Part shown: positions 1 to 5,298 of the stretch, piece by piece
Numbering within the stretch: position 1 is the first letter of the stretch
Layout: each line of letters starts with the position of its first letter
Translations under genes and position numbers: made by a program
Notes under the pieces: generated by a model
What the model was told of the DNA's origin: nothing
Databases searched by the model: none
The model's input: only the letters and a program-made list of their open reading frames with translations
Assembly (NCBI GenBank): GCA_030831885.1
Contig: JAURKF010000240.1
Location: 1-6,566, forward strand
Length of the DNA stretch: 6,566 nt
Origin: Flavobacteriales bacterium
GTDB taxonomy: Bacteria; Bacteroidota; Bacteroidia; Flavobacteriales; UA16
Direction of reading: 5' to 3'

Positions 1-1513
1 CTAGATCGCCGGGGTCTTGTGTGAGGTTGAGCGTTACCAAAAATGAATTACCGCTGCTGCTGTTCGGCACATCGAGCGTGCCATCGCCAATGCCTTGGTC
101 GAAGTCACAGACGCCTTCCATGAAGCCACCGAAGACCAACTTATTGGGTGCTTTCAGAGCGACCGATTCAACTGAATACAGAAACTCTTCACCGGTAATG
201 GGATCGTCTTCTCCGCCATAGCGCTTAAACCAGGCGATGGTGCCATTGGGATTCACTTTGCATAGAATAGCGTCGTTTAATCCGAGCAGCTCAATGGTAA
301 TCGTTTGTCCGTTGATGGCGACCTGTGTGTTTTGTGCCAGGTGATAGCCGCCATACATGGTACCATCGGCAGCCACCATCACATGGTTTTGAATGTAGTC
401 GCTTGCGGGCGGAGGCGCATCACCAAAGGGAATCTCCAGCGCCCATTGCAGCCCAACGCCTACTGAATCTTTCAAATAGATATATCTCTCTGCTGTGTTC
501 TGCGCAAAGGAGTATACACCCGGACCTGCATCGGCGTCGATTTGTGTGTCGTAGTCAATTTCAGCGTAGATACTTCCGTTGCGTTCAAAGGCATGGCTGC
601 CAAACTGGCCTCCGGGTCCACCATATATCTTGGCGTTGAGGTATTGTCCAAGGCTATCGTATCGGGCGATGAAAGCATCGGCACCGCTTGCGGTGAAGTT
701 GGCAACACCCGCATCGGGATCGAGGTCGGTTGTTTCGAAAAACACACCGGTGAGGAGAATGTCGCCGTTGGGCGCAACACTCACGTGCGAGCTCCAATCG
801 TTTGCACCGGAACTGCCCACATTCTTCGCCCACTCAACGTTTCCACTCTGATCTAGTGTAAACAGGGCGATGCTGTTTGATAAGCCCGTTGTTTGAAGAG
901 ATGATGTCGGATTGGTGGGTATGGCAAGTGTTCCCTTGTAGGTCATGGCTACTACCAACTCATCGTTCGGATTCAAAGCGATGTCGATGCCATCGGAATA
1001 GATAGTTCCATAGCGTTTACCCCAAAGGAATTGACCATTCGAATTGAGTTTCACGACATAGACGTCGTCGGCAAAAAGACTAGCGGAAATCTGCAGGTTG
1101 TTGAGGGAAGTTACGTTTGTGACGCCGGTCCCCGGATCTAGATCGACGGTTTCGTAAAAATCGCCGGCTATATAAATGTTGCCTTGCGAATCGACCTGAA
1201 GTTGCGCGTTTAGACCACTTGTGGGAAGTTTTTTGACAAACATGAACTCTCCCGCGCTGTCGAATTTTTGAAGAAACAACGCATGATTTATTCCCGAGTT
1301 CAAATTGACGGTGCCCGGCCCCGGATCGAAATCACGTGTGCCAAGGAAAGACCCAACCACCCATGTATTGTTTTGGTTGTCGGTAACAATGTTGCGGACT
1401 TCCGCTGTAGCTACGCCACTAACCGATTGAAAGGTTTGGGCTTGCAGAAGGTTCTGCAGAAGCAACAAACCAACGAATAGGATAATGGATGCAATAGGGG
1501 AGAACCTCGTCAT
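1..1513 (-). CDS. Secreted Asp-rich beta-propeller-like repeat protein, N-terminal part (C-terminus beyond window)
   Basis: An uninterrupted reading frame of 504 codons runs from ATG at 1513 off the left edge, so the C-terminus is missing. The N-terminus is a signal peptide: Thr-Arg near the start, a hydrophobic core at about residues 10-24 (IILFVGLLLL), then a likely cut after LLQA at residue 25. The rest is a series of loosely similar units. Each has a GNIYIAGDF-like strand followed by an acidic turn: DFDPGPGTVN (61-70), DLDPGTGVTN (124-133), DLDPDAGVAN (263-272), DADAGPGV (326-333) and CDFDQGIGDG (469-478). They are interleaved with segments such as LWGKRYG (163-169) and IAWFKRYGG (426-434). 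This resembles the SBBP/beta-propeller repeat proteins common in Bacteroidota, many of which are exported by the type IX secretion system, but any sorting domain would lie outside the window. The precise function is unknown. The start lies one base after the stop of the upstream SRPBCC gene, and the start choice rests on the signal peptide. Confidence 0.88.
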   Translation of the reverse strand, partial: MTRFSPIASIILFVGLLLLQNLLQAQTFQSVSGVATAEVRNIVTDNQNNTWVVGSFLGTRDFDPGPGTVNLNSGINHALFLQKFDSAGEFMFVKKLPTSGLNAQLQVDSQGNIYIAGDFYETVDLDPGTGVTNVTSLNNLQISASLFADDVYVVKLNSNGQFLWGKRYGTIYSDGIDIALNPNDELVVAMTYKGTLAIPTNPTSSLQTTGLSNSIALFTLDQSGNVEWAKNVGSSGANDWSSHVSVAPNGDILLTGVFFETTDLDPDAGVANFTASGADAFIARYDSLGQYLNAKIYGGPGGQFGSHAFERNGSIYAEIDYDTQIDADAGPGVYSFAQNTAERYIYLKDSVGVGLQWALEIPFGDAPPPASDYIQNHVMVAADGTMYGGYHLAQNTQVAINGQTITIELLGLNDAILCKVNPNGTIAWFKRYGGEDDPITGEEFLYSVESVALKAPNKLVFGGFMEGVCDFDQGIGDGTLDVPNSSSGNSFLVTLNLTQDPGDL

Positions 1514-1514
1514 A

Positions 1515-1934
1515 CTACTTTTCTGCGTATGCCTTGAAATTGTTCAGTATCGCCTGCCAGCCTGCTTGCTGCATTTCAACCGGGTTCATGTTTTCGGCAT
1601 CGAATGTTTCCGTTACCCTTGTACCTTCTTCGGTTTCTTCAAAGAGTACTTCAACCACACGGTCATCTTTGGTGTGATACTGTATTCGCTTGTGTTCTTC
1701 TATTTCGTCGTAGATACCTATGAAATCGAAGCTCATGCTTCCGTCTTTAGAAGCCATGGTCGCCACGAATTTGCCCCCCACCTGCAAGTCGTTGGTAGCA
1801 GCAGGGCAATGCCAATCATCGCTGGCGAAGTTCCAGTTCACCATGTGTTCGGCGGCTGTCCAGCAGGTCCATACATGGTTAACGTGGGCGTTTACAACGC
1901 AACTCACGGTGATTTTGATAGAAGAATGACTCAT
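1515..1934 (-). CDS. SRPBCC (START-like) family protein, AHSA1 type
   Basis: A 139-residue protein, a normal length for a single-domain SRPBCC/AHSA1 protein (activator of Hsp90 ATPase homolog 1-like, PF08327 type). Family features visible are the opening beta strand ITVSCVVNAHVNHVW (8-22), the segment NWNFASDDWHCP (33-44) followed by NDLQVGGKF (48-56), DGSMSFDFIGIYDEI (64-78), the strand pair VVEVLFEE/TRVTETFDAE, and the C-terminal helix MQQAGWQAILNNFKAYAEK (121-139). The fold is a helix-grip barrel with a hydrophobic cavity. Family members are cytoplasmic and bind varied small ligands, so the substrate cannot be named. ATG at 1934 is preferred over GTG at 1967 and ATG at 1961, because homology begins after it and the longer starts would sit almost at the predicted transcription start. 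The stop TAG is one base before the ATG of the secreted repeat protein, so the two are probably co-transcribed. Confidence 0.87.
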   Translation of the reverse strand: MSHSSIKITVSCVVNAHVNHVWTCWTAAEHMVNWNFASDDWHCPAATNDLQVGGKFVATMASKDGSMSFDFIGIYDEIEEHKRIQYHTKDDRVVEVLFEETEEGTRVTETFDAENMNPVEMQQAGWQAILNNFKAYAEK

Positions 1935-1977
1935 TGCTTGGTGTGTTATATGGGGCCTCATAGGCACGGCCGAGGTT

Positions 1978-2006
1978 CAAAGGTACTTCAAGCGGGTGAA
2001 TGAAGT
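1978..2006 (-). promoter_or_regulatory. Candidate promoter for the SRPBCC gene, with a small inverted repeat
   Basis: On the minus strand TACCTTTG (1985-1978) fits the Bacteroidota -7 consensus TAnnTTTG and would put the transcription start near 1974, about 40 bases before the ATG at 1934. No clear TTTG box is present around -33. Instead a 6-bp inverted repeat, ACTTCA (1985-1990) and TGAAGT (2001-2006) with a 10-base loop, covers the spacer. It could be an operator or a weak hairpin after higA. Consensus matching by eye only. Confidence 0.35.
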
Positions 2007-2028
2007 TTCGAAATGTATGGGTTGTACA

Positions 2029-2385
2029 TCAATACTCTTTGATCAATACTTCAGTAGGGATGCCTAAAATTTCATGAAGCTTGCGAATCATTTCGAGGGT
2101 GAGTTTGCGTTTGCGATTTAGGATTTCACTCACACGACTTTTCAACCCAATCACTTCCGCCAGGTCTTTCTGTTTATAGCCGAGTTGTTCCATCCTGAAT
2201 TTGATGGCCTCGATGGGATCGGGAAGGTCAATGGTATGCTTATCCTTTTCATAGTTATCAATGAGAAGAGCAAGCAGCTCCAGTTCGTCTCCCTGTTTTG
2301 TTCCCTTTTTAGCATCGAAAATTTCCTCTAGTCTTTTCAGCGCGAGGGTATAGTCTTTTTCTGTTTTGATGATTTTCAGTGTCAT
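2029..2385 (-). CDS. higA: HigA-type antitoxin, XRE-family transcriptional regulator
   Basis: A 118-residue protein, typical of the longer HigA class (COG5499 type). The N-terminal half, with a charged helix YTLALKRLEEIFDAKKG (12-28) and the ELELLALLIDNYEKDKH segment, is the part that in this family neutralises the toxin. It is followed by the linker DLPDPIEAIKFRMEQ (53-67) and an HTH_3/XRE domain, QKDLAEVIGLKSRVSEILN (72-90), with the usual continuation KRKLTLEMIRKLHEILGIP. The protein should bind HigB and repress its own operon. Its ATG at 2385 is only 5 bases after the higB stop, which is the reversed toxin-first order characteristic of hig loci. The stop is TGA at 2031-2029. No separate promoter was noticed in the junction, so expression presumably depends on the higB promoter. 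The family assignment is strong; activity is inferred. Confidence 0.92.
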   Translation of the reverse strand: MTLKIIKTEKDYTLALKRLEEIFDAKKGTKQGDELELLALLIDNYEKDKHTIDLPDPIEAIKFRMEQLGYKQKDLAEVIGLKSRVSEILNRKRKLTLEMIRKLHEILGIPTEVLIKEY

Positions 2386-2390
2386 GCTCG

Positions 2391-2684
2391 TTAGATTTTG
2401 GATGCATCAATTTTGTCGTATTGAGAGTGTGTGCCTACAAAGCGTATCCATACAATGCCATAATCGTAATTCACTCTGACAACAATCCTATAGTTGTTTC
2501 CTTTGATGTTAAACACTATGCGGTTGTCATTGAGGAAGCTTGCGGAAGGATAATCCCTCTTTATGTCTCGAGGTCCCTTCCATTTGGCATCTTGCGTTTC
2601 CTTGTACCAGCATTTCAATTGCTCTTCACAATCAGAATGCTTGGTCCAAAACAAGCGAAGTGTACTTTTCGCAATAACTCTCAC
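2391..2684 (-). CDS. higB: HigB-type toxin, RelE-superfamily mRNA interferase
   Basis: A 97-residue protein with the full pattern of the HigB family (PF09907 type): MRVIAKSTLRLFW at the N-terminus, a central Trp/Lys-rich helix region CWYKETQDAKW (25-35), DRNxxFNIKGNxYR-like core DNRIVFNIKGNNYRIVVRV (53-71), and the C-terminal signature RFVGTHSQYDKIDA (81-94). Members cleave translated mRNA in association with the ribosome. The length and every family block are intact, so the toxin is probably functional rather than decayed. The start is GTG at 2684. A TGA lies in frame two codons upstream and there is no ATG alternative that keeps the conserved N-terminus. The start is only 4 bases from a TAnnTTTG promoter box, suggesting a leaderless or nearly leaderless message. 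It forms an operon with higA immediately downstream. Confidence 0.92.
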   Translation of the reverse strand: MRVIAKSTLRLFWTKHSDCEEQLKCWYKETQDAKWKGPRDIKRDYPSASFLNDNRIVFNIKGNNYRIVVRVNYDYGIVWIRFVGTHSQYDKIDASKI

Positions 2685-2688
2685 GGAT

Positions 2689-2696
2689 CAAATATA
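2689..2696 (-). promoter_or_regulatory. Candidate higBA promoter -7 box
   Basis: TATATTTG on the minus strand is a perfect match to the Bacteroidota -7 consensus TAnnTTTG. It ends 4 bases before the higB GTG, so the transcription start would fall at or within a base or two of the start codon. No TTTG -33 box is seen; that zone is occupied by the palindrome at 2706-2720. Confidence 0.5.
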
Positions 2697-2705
2697 GCTC
2701 AGTTA

Positions 2706-2720
2706 TTCCCATTACGGGAA
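2706..2720. promoter_or_regulatory. Palindrome TTCCC-n5-GGGAA, candidate HigA operator
   Basis: A perfect 5-bp inverted repeat, TTCCC (2706-2710) and GGGAA (2716-2720), separated by ATTAC. Relative to the predicted higBA transcription start it lies at about -21 to -35, overlapping where RNA polymerase would contact the -33 region. HigA-type antitoxins normally repress their own operon through short palindromes of this kind. The role is inferred from position and symmetry only. Confidence 0.45.
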
Positions 2721-2942
2721 CTTTGGTGTTGATTATTTGAAGGGAAGAAGTAGGAAGAAGCAGAAATGGTTTTCTTGCAGTCCATGGCCCTGAAATAAAA
2801 CACCCGAATTGTCGGCCCTATTTCTGATCGGGCTATTTCTTTAAGCAAAGGTTTCGTTGCCTTCTGCCAAAGAAGTGTATTGACTGTGCAAGCCCTCTAT
2901 TTTATTCTTTGTGGTTTGATTGAACATTTTTTCCCGCCCAAC

Positions 2943-2984
2943 TTACCGTGAAAAGTAATACCAATTTACTGCTTTTCACGGTAA
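2943..2984. repeat. Perfect 13-bp inverted repeat carrying parS-half-like CCGTGAAA/TTTCACGG
   Basis: TTACCGTGAAAAG (2943-2955) is repeated exactly inverted as CTTTTCACGGTAA (2972-2984) with a 16-base spacer. The stem could extend by TAA/TTA (2956-2958 with 2966-2968) past a 3-base bulge. Neither strand shows a T-run after the stem, so it is a poor intrinsic terminator. Each arm contains the 8-mer TTTCACGG or its complement, which also occurs three times upstream of parA and nowhere in the coding regions that I could find. Confidence 0.75.
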
Positions 2985-3159
2985 ATGCACTTGAGTTCGG
3001 CTAATGCCATCGTAAATACTCCATGTGCCGGTTAATCGGTTCGATTTTGATGAACGCCGCATTTCTAAATTATCATTCACAGAGTTCAGCGTCTCAATGG
3101 CAACAGTGAGTGGCTTCGTTTGAGTGAATACAATCACGATGACCAATCAATTAATCTAA

Positions 3160-3205
3160 ATCGAAAAGCCGCAGACAGCGAACGAAACGTCCTCTCTCTG
3201 CGGCT
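3160..3205 (-). terminator. Rho-independent terminator of the parAB operon
   Basis: On the minus strand a 9-bp perfect stem, AGCCGCAGA (3205-3197) with TCTGCGGCT (3175-3167), encloses a 21-base loop and runs directly into TTTTCGATTT. It begins about 20 bases after the parB stop at 3226. The GC-rich stem plus U-rich tail and position fit an intrinsic terminator; the long loop makes it somewhat weaker than ideal. Confidence 0.72.
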
Positions 3206-3225
3206 CTCCGGTTAGGAAAATAAAC

Positions 3226-4161
3226 CTATAGCTCCAGCATATCAATAATCCTCACCAAGTCATCATCCGTGGCGAAGGGAATCTCGAGTTTGCCAATGCC
3301 GTGCTCGTTGCGCGCAAGCTTGGCTTTCTTGCCAAACTTCAACCGCAAGTCGGCTTGCATCTTCTGAAATTCCAGGGGCAAAATCACTTTCTCCGTTTTG
3401 AAGAGTTTCGGAGCGTCGTCTTCTTTCGCGAGCTCTTCCACCTTGCGCACACTCAGGTCTTTCTCGAGGATGAGCTTATAGATTTTCAATTGCTTCGCTT
3501 CAGGTGCGCAGTTGATAAGCGCACGGGCATGGCCCATGGAAATGCGCTTTTCGATGATGCCAATTTGAATCTCGGGTGGAAGCTTCAGCAAACGAACATA
3601 ATTCGTAACCGTAGTGCGGTCTTTCCCTACACGCTCTGCGAGCTTTTCGGTAGTGAGGCTGCACTCGTGCATCAATCGTTTGTAGCTGATGGCTACTTCG
3701 ATGGCGTTGAGGTTTTCGCGCTGGATGTTCTCCACCAACGCAAGCTCCAGCATGTTCTGGTCGTTGGCCGTGCGCACATACACAGGTACCTCTTCCAGTC
3801 CGGCCATCTGTGAGGCGCGGAAACGGCGCTCACCACTGATGATCTGGTATTTCTGGGCCGAAACCTTACGAACGGTAATCGGCTGTATGAGTCCCAATTC
3901 CTTGATGCTCTGGCTCAATTCGCGCAGGGCGGTGGGATCAAATTCTTGGCGGGGTTGAAACGGGTTGGCCTCGATTTGCGAAATGCGCAACACAGATATA
4001 GGGCCGGCCACGTTGCCCACTTCGGCAGCGGGCATTATTTCAGGTAAATCGGCTACAGCAGTTTCTACAGCAGCTTTACCGGGTGCGCCATCCTTTACAC
4101 TCTTGGATGCATTCTCTAACAGGGCGCTCAAGCCGCGACCCAATGCGGGTTTTTTAGCCAT
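3226..4161 (-). CDS. parB: ParB/Spo0J chromosome-partitioning protein (CTPase clamp, parS-binding)
   Basis: A 311-residue protein, normal for chromosomal ParB. The N-terminal MAKKPALGRGLSALLE is the conserved ParA-stimulating peptide, followed by a low-complexity linker to about residue 55. The CTP-binding N-domain has ISQIEANPFQPRQEFD (60-75), LIQPITVR (91-98), the box-II motif GERRFRA (110-116) and the box-III motif ENIQREN (144-150). A central helix-turn-helix, LTTEKLAERVGKDRTTVTNY (169-188), followed by VRLLKLP, reads parS. The C-terminal part, with KLEIPFATDDDLVRIIDML (291-309), is the dimerisation domain. ParB loads at parS, spreads as a CTP-gated clamp and stimulates ParA, positioning the chromosome origin on the nucleoid. 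ATG at 4161 overlaps the parA end by 8 bases, implying translational coupling. No parS was found inside the gene. A terminator follows directly. Confidence 0.97.
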   Translation of the reverse strand: MAKKPALGRGLSALLENASKSVKDGAPGKAAVETAVADLPEIMPAAEVGNVAGPISVLRISQIEANPFQPRQEFDPTALRELSQSIKELGLIQPITVRKVSAQKYQIISGERRFRASQMAGLEEVPVYVRTANDQNMLELALVENIQRENLNAIEVAISYKRLMHECSLTTEKLAERVGKDRTTVTNYVRLLKLPPEIQIGIIEKRISMGHARALINCAPEAKQLKIYKLILEKDLSVRKVEELAKEDDAPKLFKTEKVILPLEFQKMQADLRLKFGKKAKLARNEHGIGKLEIPFATDDDLVRIIDMLEL

Positions 4162-4966
4162 TTTCGATATTGATGAATTTCTCTTCGTTACTCATTTTAG
4201 TCATAGAATTCTTTTGTAGCACCTCGCGCGCAAGATTCAGGTAGTTGATGGACCCTTTACAAGCTGCATCATGCATCAGAATGGTTTGACCAAAGCTTGG
4301 CGCTTCGCCCAAGGTGGTATTGCGGTGAATAATGGTGTCGAATACCATTTCCTGGAAGTGCATCTTTACTTCTTCTACTACTTGGTTGCTCAGGCGCAGA
4401 CGTGAGTCATACATGGTGAGCAGGATGCCTTCTATGGTGAGGTCTGTATTCAGTTTTTGCTGAACAATCTTCACGGTATTGAGCAACTTACCCAATCCTT
4501 CCAGGGCGAAGTATTCGCACTGAACAGGAATGATTACCGCATCGCTTGCGGTAAGCGCATTTACTGTTACCAAGCCTAGTGATGGAGAGCAATCCACGAT
4601 GATGAAGTCGTACTCGTCGCGCAGCTTGTTGAGCGCATTGCGCATCATATACTCACGGTTGGTGGCATTGATAAGTTCGATTTCAGCACCCACCAGGTCG
4701 ATGTGTGCCGGAATCAAATCCAGATTCGGGTTTTCGGTGGTGAGAACTAAATCTTTTGGGTGAATGTCATTTACCAGGCATTCATAAATGCCTGCCTTGA
4801 TGGTTTTGGGATCTACGCCTACGCCACTCGTGGCATTGGCTTGCGGATCTGCATCGACGAGCAGCGTTTTATATTCCAGCACACCGAGCGCAGCGGCCAA
4901 GTTGATTGCTGTAGTCGTTTTTCCTACGCCTCCTTTTTGGTTGGCGATGGTAATGATTTTACCCAT
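4154..4966 (-). CDS. parA: ParA/Soj chromosome-partitioning ATPase
   Basis: A 270-residue protein close to the usual 250-265 of chromosomal Soj/ParA. It begins MGKIITIANQ and continues into the deviant Walker A motif KGGVGKTT (11-18), with the signature lysine K11 and catalytic K16. The switch I region VDADPQAN (37-44) and the Walker B strand FIIVDCSPSLG (121-131) follow. The segment TMYDSRLRLSNQVVEEV (184-200) and the C-terminal RNTTLGEAPSFGQTI (215-229) are typical of the family. The ATPase dimerises on ATP, binds nucleoid DNA non-specifically and is released by ParB. The short N-terminus without an extra DNA-binding domain indicates the small chromosomal type, not the plasmid P1/F type. 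About 20 residues after the normal end (MTKMSNEEKF) extend the protein into the parB start. It is first gene of the operon; the noncoding region upstream contains several parS-half-like octamers. Confidence 0.97.
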   Translation of the reverse strand: MGKIITIANQKGGVGKTTTAINLAAALGVLEYKTLLVDADPQANATSGVGVDPKTIKAGIYECLVNDIHPKDLVLTTENPNLDLIPAHIDLVGAEIELINATNREYMMRNALNKLRDEYDFIIVDCSPSLGLVTVNALTASDAVIIPVQCEYFALEGLGKLLNTVKIVQQKLNTDLTIEGILLTMYDSRLRLSNQVVEEVKMHFQEMVFDTIIHRNTTLGEAPSFGQTILMHDAACKGSINYLNLAREVLQKNSMTKMSNEEKFINIENG

Positions 4967-4998
4967 GTTCGGATGGTTGTGTAAGTTGTTATGTTGGT

Positions 4999-5072
4999 TG
5001 TTTCACGCTTGATGTCTCTCCCGTGAAACGATACGAAAGTATAGTGGAACAAAGCGTTTCACGGTTTCACGG
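4999..5072. promoter_or_regulatory. Cluster of four GTTTCACG octamers (parS half-site-like) upstream of parA
   Basis: GTTTCACG occurs at 5000-5007 (preceded by T, so a perfect TGTTTCAC parS half), inverted as CGTGAAAC at 5022-5029, and as an abutting direct pair at 5056-5063 and 5064-5071. The canonical bacterial parS is TGTTTCACGTGAAACA, so each copy matches one half at 7 or 8 of 8 positions. The first pair is a parS split by a 14-base spacer; the second is head-to-tail. Four exact octamers within 72 bases is far from chance. ParB binding or operator function is inferred from sequence and position next to parAB; an intact parS is absent. Confidence 0.65.
5034..5041 (-). promoter_or_regulatory. 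Weak candidate -7 box for parAB
   Basis: TACTTTCG on the minus strand differs at one position from TAnnTTTG and would give a leader of roughly 60 bases before the parA ATG at 4966. No matching -33 TTG is found. The box falls between the split pair and the tandem pair of GTTTCACG octamers, so those would flank the start point. Confidence 0.25.
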
Positions 5073-5265
5073 CCGGTAAAGTTGTGCACACGTGAATTGT
5101 GAGTTGAGTGTTCATAAGTGGAATACCACCATTGAGAATAAGGGGTTTGAATTGTTGCGCGGTAATGATGTGGTATCGAAATAGGGGGCATTTATGTTGA
5201 AAAGAGCAATCAGCATTCCGAGTGAAATTCATCAGAGAGCGGTTTCTGCTTACCCCACCTCGGGC

Positions 5266-5294
5266 TTGATGTTTCGAATGAAAACATATATTCG
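5266..5294 (+). promoter_or_regulatory. Weak candidate promoter for the IgGFc-type gene
   Basis: TTG (5266-5268), an 18-base spacer, then TATATTCG (5287-5294), one mismatch from TAnnTTTG. The box ends 4 bases before the ATG at 5299, which would make the message leaderless. If translation begins at ATG 5278 or 5194 instead, this promoter cannot be right. Confidence 0.25.
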
Positions 5295-5298
5295 TGTC

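Larger units (their letters stand above)
2721..3225. other. Intergenic stretch between higBA and parB without a convincing gene
   Basis: About 500 bases lacking any recognisable protein or RNA gene. It contains a short tandem purine motif (GGAAGAAG at 2743-2750 and 2753-2760), the 13-bp inverted repeat at 2943-2984, and the parB terminator at 3160-3205. A minus-strand frame at 2976-3146 (TTG start, 56 residues) has no family resemblance and is probably chance. The remainder shows nothing identifiable. Confidence 0.6.
4967..5298. other. Divergent intergenic region between parA and the IgGFc-type gene
   Basis: A 332-base region with no convincing gene of its own, although the right-hand reading frame is open back to a TAG at 5182. 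It holds the GTTTCACG cluster (4999-5072), a small hairpin ATAC-GAAA-GTAT (5031-5042), and a CACGTGAA core at 5089-5096 that is not a full parS. A 62-residue minus-strand frame at 5003-5191 spans the repeats, has no signal of being a protein, and is treated as chance. Confidence 0.6.

Noticed and set aside
1485..2003. Plus-strand 172-residue frame opposite the SRPBCC gene
   Set aside because: It is the antisense shadow of a gene with a recognisable family pattern on the minus strand.
2803..2851. Short GC-rich complementary segments (CCCGA/TCGGG, GCCC/GGGC) as a terminator
   Set aside because: Stems are only 4-5 bp, the tail is a broken T-run, and no gene ends there on the matching strand.
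2976..3146. Minus-strand frame of 56 residues in the higB-parB intergenic region
   Set aside because: It needs a TTG or GTG start, shows no family resemblance, and ends inside the arm of the inverted repeat; probably chance.
3301..3813. Plus-strand 170-residue frame inside parB
   Set aside because: Antisense shadow of parB, which is conserved over its full length in the opposite strand.
2029..4966. Toxin-antitoxin next to parAB taken as evidence of a plasmid
   Set aside because: ParA lacks the N-terminal domain of large plasmid ParAs, ParB has the chromosomal MAKKPALGRGLSALL-type start, and no replication gene is visible.
5084..5099. CACGTGAA core near the half-site cluster as a possible intact parS
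   Set aside because: Aligned on CACGTG it matches only 8 of 16 positions of TGTTTCACGTGAAACA, with none of the five left-flank positions matching, so it is not a credible parS.
5003..5191. Minus-strand 62-residue frame upstream of parA
   Set aside because: Composition rich in His, Arg, Tyr and Ser with no domain; it merely spans the repeated octamers and the divergent promoter region.
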